NCBI GenBank assembly: GCA_014904985.1
Contig: MU129001.1
Span: 163,042 to 227,041 of the forward strand
Origin: Hydnum rufescens UP504
Lineage: Eukaryota > Basidiomycota > Agaricomycetes > Cantharellales > Hydnaceae
Reading direction: 5' to 3'
Length of the DNA: 64,000 nt
Both the position numbers and the translations under genes were made by a program. A model generated the notes under the pieces. It was not told the DNA's origin. It searched no databases and worked only from the letters and a program-made list of their open reading frames with translations. Below are positions 47,633 through 58,827 of the stretch, piece after piece. Every line of letters begins with the position of its first letter. The stretch's first letter is position 1.

Positions 47633-49358
47633 ATGCCAGGGAATACTCTGGCTTGTCTGGAGGTTTGCTCATTTCAACTTACGGAAAGCGAGAGGGCATT
47701 ATCCTTGGGACAGATTGAAGTGCAAGACGCTAGGCTCGCCTCATTTCGTAAGATCCCTTCCTTGATAAATTCTGACCCTTCGATCCAAATAGAAACAGCA
47801 CAACCGGTAGCTGGGATGCCAAGATTTACGAGTTGACACAGGCGGTCGCTGCCGTCGACAAAGTGAGGGTCTCTCTCAAGCGAGAGTTGGATCTTGCACA
47901 AATTGGCCGGTGTCGCGCTCAGAATTCCCTCGCGAGCATCAGTCGCATACCTGATACGGTATTGGCTGACATATTCTTCGCTGCTCTCACGTCGTGCAAT
48001 TCCCAAGGTCAGCATGCAATCCTCCAAGCCATTTCCTCCACGAGCCACTGCTGGAGGGTCCTTGCCCTCAATACACCCAAGTTATGGTGCGACATTGTCA
48101 TTCGGGACAGTGCTTTAGATCTCTCCCGGACGCTCGCATATCTCGATCGCTCCGCGGATGCGTTGTTGGACTTCACCATCCTTGCAACTCCCCATGATAG
48201 AATCGAATCTATGGAGATTCACGAATTGCTGCAGTGGACCGCCCCATATCTGCAGAGGTGCAAAACCTTGACGATTGTGACAAATGAATACCAGGATGCA
48301 CGATCCTTATTCCCGATCAAATATCCTATGCCCAGGCTCCGCAGATTCACTTGGGAGCACACCGGTACTGAGCGCCCGGCGGCCTCTGAAGCTCCCATTA
48401 TCGTCCTGGACGGGTCTGCATGTTCTCCGGCGTCCGTGCATGTCCAAATGCCGGTGGGTTCCGATATATCGTACAGCGTTAGGAGCGGTCTTGCGGTCAG
48501 AAATTTATCCTTTGAGGGCGGGGACGTCAGGACCATGACAGAACTGATGGAGGTGCTCCCCACTTATCCTAAGCTTCGGAGTCTACTCTTGGCTCTGGAC
48601 CATGTCGACCTCCAGGCCGAAGAACCTAGTTTTCTAGGCTTACGATCAGATTCTGTCGAGGTTATCAGAATAGTGCCATACCTCAATATCCCCCATATTT
48701 TCGATCACATGAACACACCCTGCCTCGAGCATCTGGTGTTATCCAGATCTCTGAGTCCCATGATGGGCATACAGCGCGATATAGGACCCTTCCCACGTCT
48801 GCGAACATTGTGGTTTGAGACTGGATGGTTTTCTAGTTCGAATCTCCGCCAGATCATCAATGACCACCCAACTCTTGAGGCAATAGGCTCGTCTACTCTA
48901 CAGGCCATGCTACCCGTTGTCCGGATCCTCGCTCAACCAACTACGTTGTTACCATCTACTTTCTCCCTACCGTGCCTATCCTCTCTGCATATTATACGCC
49001 GCGATGCCACCATTGTGAGCTCCCCACAGCCGGCATGGCCTGCGGGATGGGGGACGAGGATATGCCGGAAGAGCCCCCAGTGATGTTTCACACACCCTTT
49101 GGAATAAGGCAACGGTCGTCGCATCATATTCATCCACAAGGCCAGGTCATTCCTATAGAAATGTGTCGCGCCCTCAAAGCCTTACTCCAAAACCGACTCA
49201 AAGACCAGGGTGCGTTGGAAATTTGCCTGAATTGGGCGAATTTGGCCCATGTTCCTCGACCCTTCGAGACCCTCGCACTGGAATATCCTAACAATGTGTC
49301 ACTATCTGGCCATCCCTTGGACTACGATTATATTCCCCATCTGTTCTTCCCCGTATGA
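47633..49358 (+). CDS. F-box protein with divergent LRR-like body
   Basis: Role (inference from domain): substrate receptor of an SCF ubiquitin ligase. Seen: an N-terminal coiled coil from ATG 47633 (LTESERALSLGQIEVQDARLAS; then YELTQAVAAVDKVRVSLKREL), and an F-box-like motif SISRIPDTVLADIFFAALTS. Next is the typical basidiomycete WRVLALNTPKLWCDIVI, then leucine-rich blocks (YPKLRSLLLALDHVDL, FPRLRTLWFETGWF). The 3' end needs an intron (donor after RRDATI, GTGAGC, 44 bp) to join DMPEEPPVMFHTPF and run to 49358. The joint between the coiled-coil exon and the main exon does not splice in frame with the obvious GTAAGA donor: it is off by one base. Either another donor is used or the gene carries a frameshift. 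Confidence 0.65.
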
Positions 49359-49463
49359 TACAGCTATATGTACATTAATCTCTGGAATCTCTAATCGATT
49401 ATATCAAGATACAAATATGTGCGGTGATGAAGCATGCGTGTAGCATACGTACAAATGGTGCTC

Positions 49464-51783
49464 TCACAATGCTGCCTTGATCTCCAAATCAAGACTATCT
49501 TCCGAATCCGAGCCTGATCCCAAGTCGGGGGCATCCTCCCTGGTGGGCCTAGAGGGACCGAGCTTTTCCACCTCCTCGATGTCGAACCCATCGCCCTCCC
49601 TTTCCCCCTCATATCCATGAGCAGGGGCACCGCCTAGTGGCCCAGGGCCAGGGCGGGTATCCACTCGTTCCCCGGCTGCACCACCATGGAGAAACGCTAG
49701 GCATCCAACCTGACACCCCCGCCACAGAATGGGTACACGTCCTAACCTCGTCTCCGCAATCGTGACTCCAGCAATCTCGCCTACCCACTCATACCGCTCC
49801 TCAGCATGTCGAAGGTAAGGATATATGGGCCTGGTGTTGGGAGCAGAAGAGCCGGTGGACGCATTGCTGCCGCTGAACGGGGTGACTCTGTGCAGCTCGG
49901 CGATCTTGGCAAGACGCCAAGCGTCCAATCCAGGGTGGGGTGAAGACGAAGAGGAGGGCGTTGGAGTGCGTGGGCACGCGATATATTCTCGGTACCGAGG
50001 GCCTATTTCGTCGAGTGATGCACCGCCTCTTCCAGAAAGAAATTGCCCACTACTGCCTGGTGTCGTAGTGGGTCTGGGAAAGGAAGAGGTCGGATTTTCT
50101 TGAAAAATGAAAGACCGAGTCTCTGGGACCTGGGCTTCGGAGACAAGATGAGCGTTGGCTATCTTGTATTCGGATTGTAGCCGTCGTTGATGGGAAGGGG
50201 ATGGGCAGAAATGGGGGTAATACGTGGCTGCTTGCATCAGCGCCATGGAGTCCTCCGAGTCTCTTTCGCTTTTTCCTTTGTATGATGTAGTATCTGCATC
50301 CAATGCGGTAGGACTCCGGAGATTAATGACATCCCGTTCCTCATCATCTTGCCATAGGGCTGGTGAAGACAACGGAGCAGCGGTCTCCAAGATCTTCCAT
50401 ACAGACGAGGGGACGTTATACTCCGCCCATTCATCCCTGTCGTAATCGTGCCAGTTGAAGAGGCCTTCGCCCCGATGGCGAACCTCGCTGCCTCGGCTTG
50501 AATGGCCGTGTTCCGCTGGGCTGGGGAGACATCTTTGGCGTAACTGCGATTTCGGTGCAAGGAGGACACGATATGCAAGCTCGGACAGCGGGAGAATATG
50601 CATGGTCCCGTTTGCTCCAGCTGCCCACTTATGCCGGACAAGGGGTGACAAAATGCGCCCCGACCTCGCGACGGCACGGCTTTTCTCGATGGCAGCATGG
50701 GTATCTATATGCTGGGCCACGGGTGGAGGCATGAAAGGATTAGGATGGACAAGTAACGATGTGAGATTCAGGGAGAGCAATTCGGACGGTAGATAGCGTA
50801 ATTTGTTGTTAGCAACATTTAATTCCTTCAGAGCGGTGAGGTTTGCTATGCAAGGGGGGAGATATTCCAACCGATTTGACCCTAAAAAAGAGGTGAGTAT
50901 GGCTTCAACTTCTGGGGCACTTGCACATCGCTCACGGAGGCTGAGAACCGTTAGACCGCGCAGAGAAAAGAGCTCGCGAGGGATGGAACTAATCGTGTTT
51001 CCGCCCAAGTAAAGTTCAATAGCGGCCTCGACTTTCTCACTCCTATCACCAGATTTGGCTGAAGAACCAGGAACTGTAGTCGTGGTTCGACCAAATACAC
51101 GTTTGGAAGGGGGCGCGTAATATGTTGATGGTGCGGAAGCAACGCGCGAGAACTGCCGACGTGGTACAGTAGCTTGAAGTTCGGCATGAACGGGTGATGG
51201 GCCGAGGACTACAAGCTTGGAAAGATCCCCGATCGTCCGAGGGATATAGGACAGGTTGCGATTGCTATCGTGTGCCCACAAAATTTTAGTTCAAGAGGAA
51301 TAGGGCGAATAGTACATAAGCACACCATAGGTCTATATTCCCATTTGCGCCATCGATAGCTGCTGACATGGCCATCTCCCAAACGTCAAGCTCTGTAATC
51401 GTAGCGACCGTATTATGAGGCGAATCTGGAGGTGTGATATTCCTCGCTTCCCCGTGGTTGCGCTCTCCCTTAAGAGTTAGTGGGCGCGGCGTAATAGGTG
51501 TAATATCAACAGGTTTCGGTCCTGGACTAGTTGGTGGAGTACGGAACTCCAGCTTTTTGGCATATAGCTTTGGGGGACGCGTGCTTTTCGTCGATGCCGA
51601 TAGCGGATCGCGTCCTGGGGTACTCCCAAGCGTCCAGTCTCCGTAATCATCGTCTTCTCGCGGAGGGCTAGAGCACCATTCCCCGTCCGAGGACGAGAAC
51701 TGAAAGGACACGGAAGAGGAGGAAGAGCGGGAGGGGGAAGCAAGCTCGAAAGGGAGATCGAGCTGCTCCCCTGACGCGTCCAT
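49464..51783 (-). CDS. Leucine-rich-repeat protein, cytosolic
   Basis: I do not recognise a specific ortholog. Seen: ATG 51783, a Ser/Pro-rich disordered N-terminal 150 residues, then LRRs: NRNLSYIPRTIGDLSKLVVL, AIELYLGGNTISSIPRELFSLRGLTVLSLRSNRLEYLPPCIANLTALKELNVANNKLRYLPSELLSLNLTSLLVHPNPF. These are split by two introns, both GT..AG. A long low-complexity C-terminal half contains a conserved-looking HAEERYEWVGEIAGVTIAETRLGRVPILWRGCQVGCLAFL block near 49,690-49,810 and an acidic tail. The stop is at 49464-49466. LRR plus disordered tails resembles fungal LRR adaptors, but no function can be given. Confidence 0.75.
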
Positions 51784-51948
51784 AGAGGTGGAATAGTAAA
51801 GAGAGAAGGGGAACAGATGGACTAGGATTATACAGAGTTATATAGTGCTCCGTTGGTGTTTGCCTCCGGAAATGACAATAACAAGAGAGCCTAGAGAGGC
51901 CAGTGATTGCTTGACAAGATCAAGGCAGCTCTCAAGTTCTTTGTACTC
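51784..51948. promoter_or_regulatory. Divergent promoter LRR gene/BPL1
   Basis: Spacing between the two ATGs is 165 bp. No further motif recognised. Confidence 0.4.
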
Positions 51949-54162
51949 ATGAATGTTCTTGTCTTCAATGGCCCTGGTGTCTCGCAGACTTCCCTAACGC
52001 ATACCCTGTCCAGCCTGAGGAATTTGCTGAGATCCGGTTATGCCGTGGAAACCATCTCCGCTTCGGCCCTTGCATCCCAGCCTTGGGCGCCGTCGTGTGC
52101 ACTTCTCGTCCTTCCTGGGGGTCGGGATACCCCTTATGTCTCCGCTTTGGCTGCTGCAAACCATTCTATAAAGTCTTATGTGCAAAAAGGCGGGCGCTTC
52201 TTGGGCATGTGCGCAGGTGCATATTATGCGTCTCGCAGAGTCGAATGGGAGGCAGGAACCGATATGGAGGTAGTTGGGGACAGGCCGTTGGGATTCTACC
52301 CTGGTATATCCGATGGGTGTGTTTACAAAGGATTTGACTACCAAACTGAGGCTGGGGCCCGTGCCCTTACTGCCGAAACTACGAGTGAGCTGGGTGGGAC
52401 TCTCGGTCCCTTACGAGGCGTATACTACAATGGTGGGGGTCACTTCGTCGGGGCAGACACGCTCAGGCAACTAGGCGTCGTCCCTCTCATACGGTACACG
52501 GAAGACGACGGGGCTGACAAGGTGGCTACGGTTTGGTGCGGTATTGACAAAGGCGCGGCCGTCCTATCCCACCTTCATCTCGAGTATTCAATCTTGTTAG
52601 AACCAGCTGCCTCCGCTCTCGCAAGGGCATCTCCAGCTCTCTCTGAAACCGAAAGGGCATCCATGGAGGCAGTCCGCTGCGAGACACTGCGCAGCCTTCT
52701 TCGCCTCCTTGGATTGCGCATTCCATATGGTCCCACTCTCCCCCCAAAGCGCTTTGTGCCACTTCCACAAGTCCTTATTGGGTCTCCATCAACTACTTAC
52801 ATCGGGAAAGCCTTCATGGATAGACTGGAGCCAAATATGTCGAAAACCTCCCAAATAGTGACTTATAAATCTCTCCAAGATCAAAACGATACCTTTCGAA
52901 TATACGAATTGCCTCACATCGGGACCCTTATTAATGAAGCCCGACGAGATTGGTTTGAAGGAGCCGAGATCCCTAATACATTTCCAAAATCGATCCTCAT
53001 TTCTAGGGAAGGACAATTACCTTCCCTGAACGATACTCCACTCTTTAATATATCGCAATATTTTGAAGCCCTCTCTGCTCAACATCGTGCCAGTTCCATG
53101 TCTACTCCATCATCGGCTTCATCACATAAGATTGGAGAAGTCCTATTGTACGGTGAATTGGTCACCAGTACACAGTCTTTGTTAGATAAGTACGTCCTCT
53201 GGTGTCTATCCTCCCAACCCAATCTTAAGGCCAACGATGGTTCCTAGGAACCCCATTATGCTTCGCACCCTACCTGCGCCTCTCATTTCTCTTGCCAGCA
53301 AGCAGTTAACCGGACGTGGTCGCGGCCCCAATGTGTGGATCTCCCCATACGGCTGCTTGACGTTTTCCCTCGTCCTACGTCCACCTCGGAATACCCTCAT
53401 CCCAGCCTCACTCGTCTTCATTCAATACCTTGCCAGCTTGGTTGTTACCGAGACTTGTCGCGAATTGATGGGCGCGGAAGACGGTGGAAAAGTCAGAATC
53501 AAGTGGCCCAACGACATATATGCTCGGCTAGAAGTTGTCAATGGGGTCCCTGAGTGGGGGAAAGTCGGTGGGATTCTGGTTAATACGAATTTTTACGGTG
53601 GAGATGTCGATATTGTCATAGGTACGTAAAGTATTCTCACTCGCCTTCAATGAATTCTAACCCCACCGACACGATGAAGGCGTGGGTTTGAACGTTCTCA
53701 ACGAAATGCCAACAACTTCCCTCATGCAGCTCATTTCATCATCGTCTCCTGTATCTCTCAGTCTAGAGGTAACGGTTGCGGCCCTAATGGCCAGGTTTGA
53801 CACGATGTGGAACGAATTCATTGATGTGCGAGGATCATTCCAACCCTTCCTCAATTTGTACCTTGAAAGATGGTTACATTCGTGAGTCTATGGTTGGCCA
53901 TGCTCGTTGTTTCCGCCTCGCTCATCGGCAGTCCTTCGTCTCGGGGGCGGTTTCTAGGGATCAACTTGTAACACTCACCACGACGACTCCCCCCAAATCC
54001 GTTAGACTTCTTGGCATTACGCTCGATCACGGCTTATTGCGCACTCTGCCTGCCGATGGCCACTCTCAATCATGGGACGAGCGAACAGACGGATATATAG
54101 ATCTGCAACCCGATGGCAACAGCTTTGATATGCTTTCTGGACTTATTTGCTTGAAGAAATGA
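51949..54162 (+). CDS. BPL1: Biotin--protein ligase
   Basis: Reaction: ATP-dependent attachment of biotin to carboxylases via biotinyl-AMP. Seen: ATG 51949, an N-terminal GATase1-like domain (MNVLVFNGPGVSQTSLTHTL, LLVLPGGRDTPYV, GRFLGMCAGAYYAS with a nucleophile-like Cys, GVYYNGGGHF). The BPL/LipA core follows: HKIGEVLLYGELVTSTQSLLDKNP, the biotinyl-AMP loop QLTGRGRGPNVWISPYGC, and KIRIKWPNDIYARL-like KVRIKWPNDIY. Next are GGILVNTNFYGGDVDIVIG and CGLNVLNEMPTTSLM; the C-terminal domain ends SFDMLSGLICLKK at 54162. One intron joins LLDK to NPIML; two more lie near 53,620-53,960. Domain order and length match fungal BPL1. Confidence 0.92.
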
Positions 54163-54281
54163 ATGACGAGGCGAAGTCAATATACCATTCATAGCCCGAT
54201 CGATGACCAAATCTCAAAAGGAGACAAGGTCGAATAGCTTAGATCCCCGTCCTTTGACGAAATGCTTAGGAAGTGTCAAGT

Positions 54282-56168
54282 CTAGAGATACTCCATTGCT
54301 AACTCCTCCAAGCGACTGCTAACGACCTTGCCCCCCTTAATTACAGCCAACAAGTGGTCCTCTGGCCGATCAAGAATTCGTATGTCATCCAGTGGATTAG
54401 TATTGAGGATGATAAGGTCTCCAAATGCAGCAGGCGCAATGACACCGAGTTTCCCAGTCATATCTAGTAATGCGGCTGGGCCTCAGAATGGTCAGCGCGC
54501 TCCATGGTATGACATGGTACAGATGACCCACCCGCATTCACAGTCGCGTGCTTGAGAATCGTGGGTGATGGGAGTACAGCAGCGCGCACTGTGAACTATT
54601 GAAACGCGGTCAAGTGTAATATGAGGATCGGTGTGAGAAGACTGAACCTCTTCTGTCTGCAAAGCTTGCATTGAAGTCAAAAGATCTGTCCCACTGATCC
54701 AATCCCCCAGTAAATCGATTATTGGAGCACTGCGAGACAAACGTCCACTCACTAACATACAGTCACCCCCGCCGCTTCAGCAATCTTGATGGCATTGAGG
54801 CCCTGAGACATAACTTGTTTATTTTTGACTTTGCCATTCTCAGGGAGGAAATCCTCAAACGGGGCACGCTCCACTGCATAATCACCTGATGAGAGAGAAT
54901 CAAGGGTCTTAGATCACGAGCAAATTCACTTATGCCGTAGCAGCTTAGAGTTGGAGTCAAGAAAATCCCTTTGGTCGCCATCCTGAGAGAGGGCGAGAAG
55001 CTCAGCCCAGCTCATCTCATTCTTCAAGAATGAAGGGCAGACATTTTGGCACACCTCTCGTCCATGAGATTGCCTACAAGTTGTACTAGTTAGGAACAAC
55101 ACCTGCTAGAGTCGCTCATGAGCCGCACCGTGTTCTATGCACTGAATTCCATTCTCAATGGCGTGGGTGATAGCTTCGATAGTATAGGCATGGGCAGTGG
55201 CTGGAGTGAATGGCTTCTGTTAGTGGGAATATTTGAAACTGCGTTAACGGCGTACTCTTCTTCCGTCCCATCTGGCGGCATGTGCTAGTGATGGCTTGGA
55301 TCTCCTCTGGGGTGAACTGAACGGTCTCAATGGCATCAGTAACACTGGCGACCCCACCACCACACATGACTTTGATGAAGTCAGCTCCCAGCTTGAGCTC
55401 TTCGCGGGTGGCTTTCAAGACTTCAGGGACACCATCGCATGTTCGTCCCAAACTTTTCCAGTGGCCACCACAGCATCCTGCGGCCCGAGTAGTGGGTCCA
55501 AAGTCACCGTGGCCCCCTGTTTGCGAGAGTGCTTTGCCGCTGGAAGAAGCGCGTATTCCTTGGTTTCCTCGCTCGCTAAGAGAAGACCGTACCAAAACTT
55601 ACCATTGGAATAGACGAGGGCCGACGAGTAATCCTTCTTCGATAGCATCCGCTAGGGCTTTGGAGGCCCCTCCTGTATCACGAACAGTTGTGAAACCTCG
55701 CCTTATTGTTTCTGTCCGTAATTCCCAGTCATCGTGAGCAATGCAAGGTGAAATCTTGGAAAGCGTATGTTCACCTCTGAGGACATATGAGGTACGAAGT
55801 TGTATCAGTTCCTCGGGGGTTTCCATGAGCTCGCCCATGGTCTAAAATAGCGCCCGTTGGCGGAATGATGACATTGAAATGGAGCGAGCTAGGTCCCACC
55901 TTGACTCCTGGCACCGCGGTGACATGAACGTGGCAGTCAATAAGCCCACTAATCCAATAGTAAGATATAGACCATAGCGGAAGAATCGTTTCTCTGAAAC
56001 TAACGGACAAACGAAGAGACCATTCAAATTAATCGAATCGCAATCAGGCGCCAGAATAGGTTGCTCAGAAACCTCTTGAATGAGACCATTGCGGACGAGA
56101 ATTGAACGGCGCCCAGAGAGAAGTCTTCCAGCTGCAGAGTCGATTATACTAGCATTAGTTAGCAGCAT
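54282..56168 (-). CDS. Amidohydrolase-family metal-dependent hydrolase
   Basis: Role (family): Zn/Ni-dependent TIM-barrel hydrolase of the imidazolonepropionase-like / prolidase-like branch; the substrate is unknown. Seen: ATG 56168 (MLLTNASIIDSAAGRLLSG), RNGLIQEVS, the metal motif GLIDCHVHVTAVPG (HxH), MLSKGFTTVRDTGGASKALADAI, LSQTGGHGDFGP, ADFIKVMCGGGVAS (the carbamylated-Lys region K in DFIKV) and VQFTPEEIQAITSTCRQMG. Then come AHAYTIEAITHAIENGIQCIEHG and a C-terminal RILDRPEDHLLAVIKGGKVV ending YL-TAG at 54282-54284. About ten exons, some short and hand-placed. It converges on BPL1; its divergent partner RPL30 is now 2.66 kb away because of the hAT insertion. Confidence 0.8.
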
Positions 56169-56474
56169 GTTCGCTGATCGCGATGAGATCCAAGGCTTTA
56201 GGGCCAGTTTCGGAAGTCTGTTCCGCACACGATAAATATGGCCCATTCCCAAGAAGAGATCGAACTTCCATACAGTGAGTCGCGCGTCTTTTCAGGATTG
56301 GGAAAGATCCATTTCTTGTGAGAAATGCCGTCCATTGGTGACCGTAGGAGCAGATAGTCCAAATCTCTGAAGAGCAGTGCAAAAGAGTTGTTTTCAACGT
56401 TCCGTAAGCATTAGCCGAAAAGACCAGAATCAGAAAACACAAGTCCTTATGGGGACAAAACTCCATACCAAATT

Positions 56475-56482
56475 GAGCTGGA
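56475..56482. repeat. Left 8-bp target-site duplication
   Basis: The octamer GAGCTGGA is repeated exactly at 58644-58651, on both sides of the hAT-type element. Confidence 0.85.
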
Positions 56483-56630
56483 TAGTGTTGCCACGACTCG
56501 ACTTGGGCGACTCCGCGCGACTCCAGAAAGACTTGGCTTATCTCCGAAGCGGAGTCGAATTTAAGACTCGACTTAGACTTCAAGTCGACTTGAGCCACGA
56601 CTGCACTATGTACGTAATGAACCTTTATTA

Positions 56631-56667
56631 ATCGGTAGCGGCGACAAGCGCCAATCCCCGACTCTAA
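56631..56667 (+). repeat. 37-bp direct repeat, copy 1
   Basis: Begins ATCGGTAGCGGCG and ends CCGACTCTAA. The second copy is at 57296-57332 in the same orientation, with two mismatches (A/G at the 14th base, C/T near the middle). Confidence 0.75.
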
Positions 56668-56886
56668 GGCCGGGTGTAGGCGGGTTATCCGCTCTTGGTA
56701 CTGTGTACTGCATGAGGATAACATATAATGACATTGTCTGGTTAACAAAGATAGCTATTCTGTCCTGGTATTCTAGCTACTTTGTCTGAATGCGCATGAT
56801 CTGATTCAGCAAGCCCCCTTACTAAGTGGAAACAGAAAGTCAGATCGGCATTCATGAGCCCTGCTGCCTTGATAACAATTGAAAGG

Positions 56887-57178
56887 TACTGTACAATTTC
56901 GACCAAGAGTTCACGATTTTGGAGCGTGACGCAAAAATTTGCATCCGGCACCCCCCCGAGACAGTTCACAAGTTGATGTGACGCGTGACAGCCAGTGAGT
57001 TTGTTCACTGTTGGCTGCCCCCGGGGGTAACAGCCTCTCCTTGGGCCCCCACCGAGCGTGACCACACCCCCGGAAGCCAGTTCACGACCTCGTGTGACGC
57101 GTGACAAATTCCGAGTTTGGTTCAGTTCACGAGGGTGCGTGACAGCGTGACTGAACTCTTGGTCGAAATTGTACAGTA
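56887..57178. mobile_element. 292-bp MITE with perfect terminal inverted repeats
   Basis: Positions 56887-56913 and 57152-57178 are exact reverse complements over 27 bases (beginning TACTGTACAATTTCGACC). Treating the outer TA as the duplicated target gives a TA insertion site, as in Tc1/mariner-type MITEs; this classification is inference. Inside are related copies of CAGTTCAC(n)GTGTGACGCGTGACA at about 56,963 and 57,079. No coding capacity. It sits inside the hAT-type element. Confidence 0.85.
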
Positions 57179-57295
57179 TGTCCAGTCACGGCCCCGTCTC
57201 GACTTCGACGGAGGACCCGGCCTCATAGAGGAAGTCAGTATGTTGAATACACCACTATTCTACTCTGTACAGTAAGTGTTATAGATATAGATTCC

Positions 57296-57332
57296 ATCGG
57301 TAGCGGCGGCAAGCGCCAATCTCCGACTCTAA
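57296..57332 (+). repeat. 37-bp direct repeat, copy 2
   Basis: Second copy of the repeat at 56631-56667. The two copies flank the nested MITE at unequal distances. Confidence 0.75.
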
Positions 57333-57824
57333 TGACAGGCATGGAGTGGATGCTTAGTTACTCAGATTAGTGATTTGTGTTTGACAACTAGTTGTACATG
57401 GGTTCATATTTTAGTGTACATTGACCTGGAGGATCATTTTCGATTGGAGACTTTTGACTTTTTGACTGATTGTTGATTTCTGATCTACTCGTCTTTTTCC
57501 CCCTAGGGGATACAGCCTTCATGTACTCTCCGGGTCAGCAATGGCACAACATTGGTATTTTGATCATGTTTTTCATTGACCAAAGAAGCTCTTAAGTAAG
57601 GTCTATGGGTATGTGCTGGTGAGTGATTTTTGCTGTTTGCTTCTGGATTGAGATGTTGACAATTCTTCTCTGTGTGTGTCTGTGCCCAGTGCATTGCGGA
57701 CTGTCAAGGACTAGTGTTGGATTGGTTCAAACTATGATCATCCAGGGCTATATTCCACCAAGAGCTACATTACACCGATCCCACTCGCGGAAATGTTATA
57801 ATCAGACTCGCAATTAGAGTGATG

Positions 57825-57867
57825 GAGTCACGTGTTCACAACTGCACTCCATCCACTCGACCTCTCC
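57825..57867 (+). repeat. CACGTG-containing imperfect repeat, copy 1
   Basis: Starts GAGTCACGTG and ends CTCTCC, with a second, about 70-75% similar copy at 57958-57997 in the same orientation. It lies in the distal half of the hAT-type element. Confidence 0.6.
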
Positions 57868-57957
57868 TCTGCTCTATCGGTCTCAATCATTAGTTTTGCA
57901 TTAGTTTTTGGACCCCTCTTTTTCTTGACTCACAGTTAGGCAAGCGGGGGTGGCATA

Positions 57958-57997
57958 GAGTCACGTGCTCCCGAGTGCGCTCCAACTCGAGCTCTCC
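57958..57997 (+). repeat. CACGTG-containing imperfect repeat, copy 2
   Basis: Starts GAGTCACGTG and ends CTCTCC; partner of the copy at 57825-57867. Confidence 0.6.
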
Positions 57998-58643
57998 GTC
58001 GAATAGTTGAATACAAACGAGGCGGGTAACTCTACAGACTGCATAGCCATGAAAGCACGGTGTACATTGAACACGCTGGACAGCAAGCGAGACATCTCAT
58101 TGGATTAAGCAAAGTATGCACAGCCTTGGACATCGGAAATGAAAGTCCTGGTCTTGTGACATCCAAAATCCCCCCTCAAACCCTCTCTTACATACGTAAG
58201 AGTCGGGGATCAGCCCAAATCAGGTCACCTTCCAGTTATGGTGTTCAGAATATCCTGAAGGGCCATGATTGTTGTCCAGACCAACCGCCCTCGGTCAAAA
58301 ATGATAAAAATTTACTGCTCCTTTGAACGGCTTGATCGGTACATCCCGAGAAACTATACATGGTTGAGGACTTACTATCCATGTGTGCTGACTAAGTGTT
58401 TGACATCAATGGGCCATAAATGGGTAAGGATCAGGTGTCTAGTCATGACCTTCCATTCTCTGTACTATCCTAGTTCCTATGTAGTATCCTGACTCTCACT
58501 TTGTATCAAATATATAATACCAAGTCTTGGCTTGAGCTGAATTCAAGCCCGAGCCAAGTCGCTTGAAGTCGAGTCGAGTCTTTTGCTTAATAAGCAAACG
58601 ACTTGGCTTGGACCGGTTCAAGCCTGAGTCTTTGACAACACTA

Positions 58644-58651
58644 GAGCTGGA
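58644..58651. repeat. Right 8-bp target-site duplication
   Basis: GAGCTGGA, identical to 56475-56482. It lies 177 bp before the RPL30 start codon, so the insertion is in the RPL30 promoter or 5' untranslated region. Confidence 0.85.
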
Positions 58652-58827
58652 TCAACAATTTGATTCCGGCGTTGAATTCCTAGTCCGTGGCAAATCCCGC
58701 GGCCAGACTATACAGCACCCACCTCAAAAAAATCCCAACGCAGTCCCTTTCACTTCAAATCAGATTAAGGTGAGTCGGAATCGTGCAACCCATGCTCGAT
58801 TGCGGTCTCATACCGGTCTTCCTAGTA
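58652..58827 (+). promoter_or_regulatory. RPL30 5' untranslated region with intron
   Basis: A good donor (AG|GTGAGT at 58769) and acceptor (TTCCTAG just before TAATGG) define an intron of about 56 bp directly upstream of the ATG. Introns in the leader are common in fungal ribosomal-protein genes. Confidence 0.45.

Larger units (their letters stand above)
56483..58643. mobile_element. Non-autonomous hAT-type DNA transposon
   Basis: Seen: the element starts TAGTGTTGCCACGACTCG and ends, read on the other strand, TAGTGTTGTCAAAGACTCAG. The first eight bases of the two ends are identical, followed by YCA and GACTC. It is flanked by the exact 8-bp repeat GAGCTGGA. TAG-type ends with 8-bp duplications are what is known for the hAT superfamily. 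The terminal 130 bp on each side are rich in scattered GACTCGACTTG/CAAGTCGAGTC words, as expected for sub-terminal transposase-binding sites. I found no transposase reading frame in its 2.16 kb, so it would depend on a transposase made elsewhere. It contains a nested MITE (56887-57178), two 37-bp direct repeats and two CACGTG-containing repeats. Confidence 0.8.

Noticed and set aside
56742..57107. 121-codon minus-strand frame over the MITE
   Set aside because: It reads across the inverted repeats and shows a G/R/P-rich composition with no domain; it is a by-product of the palindromic sequence.
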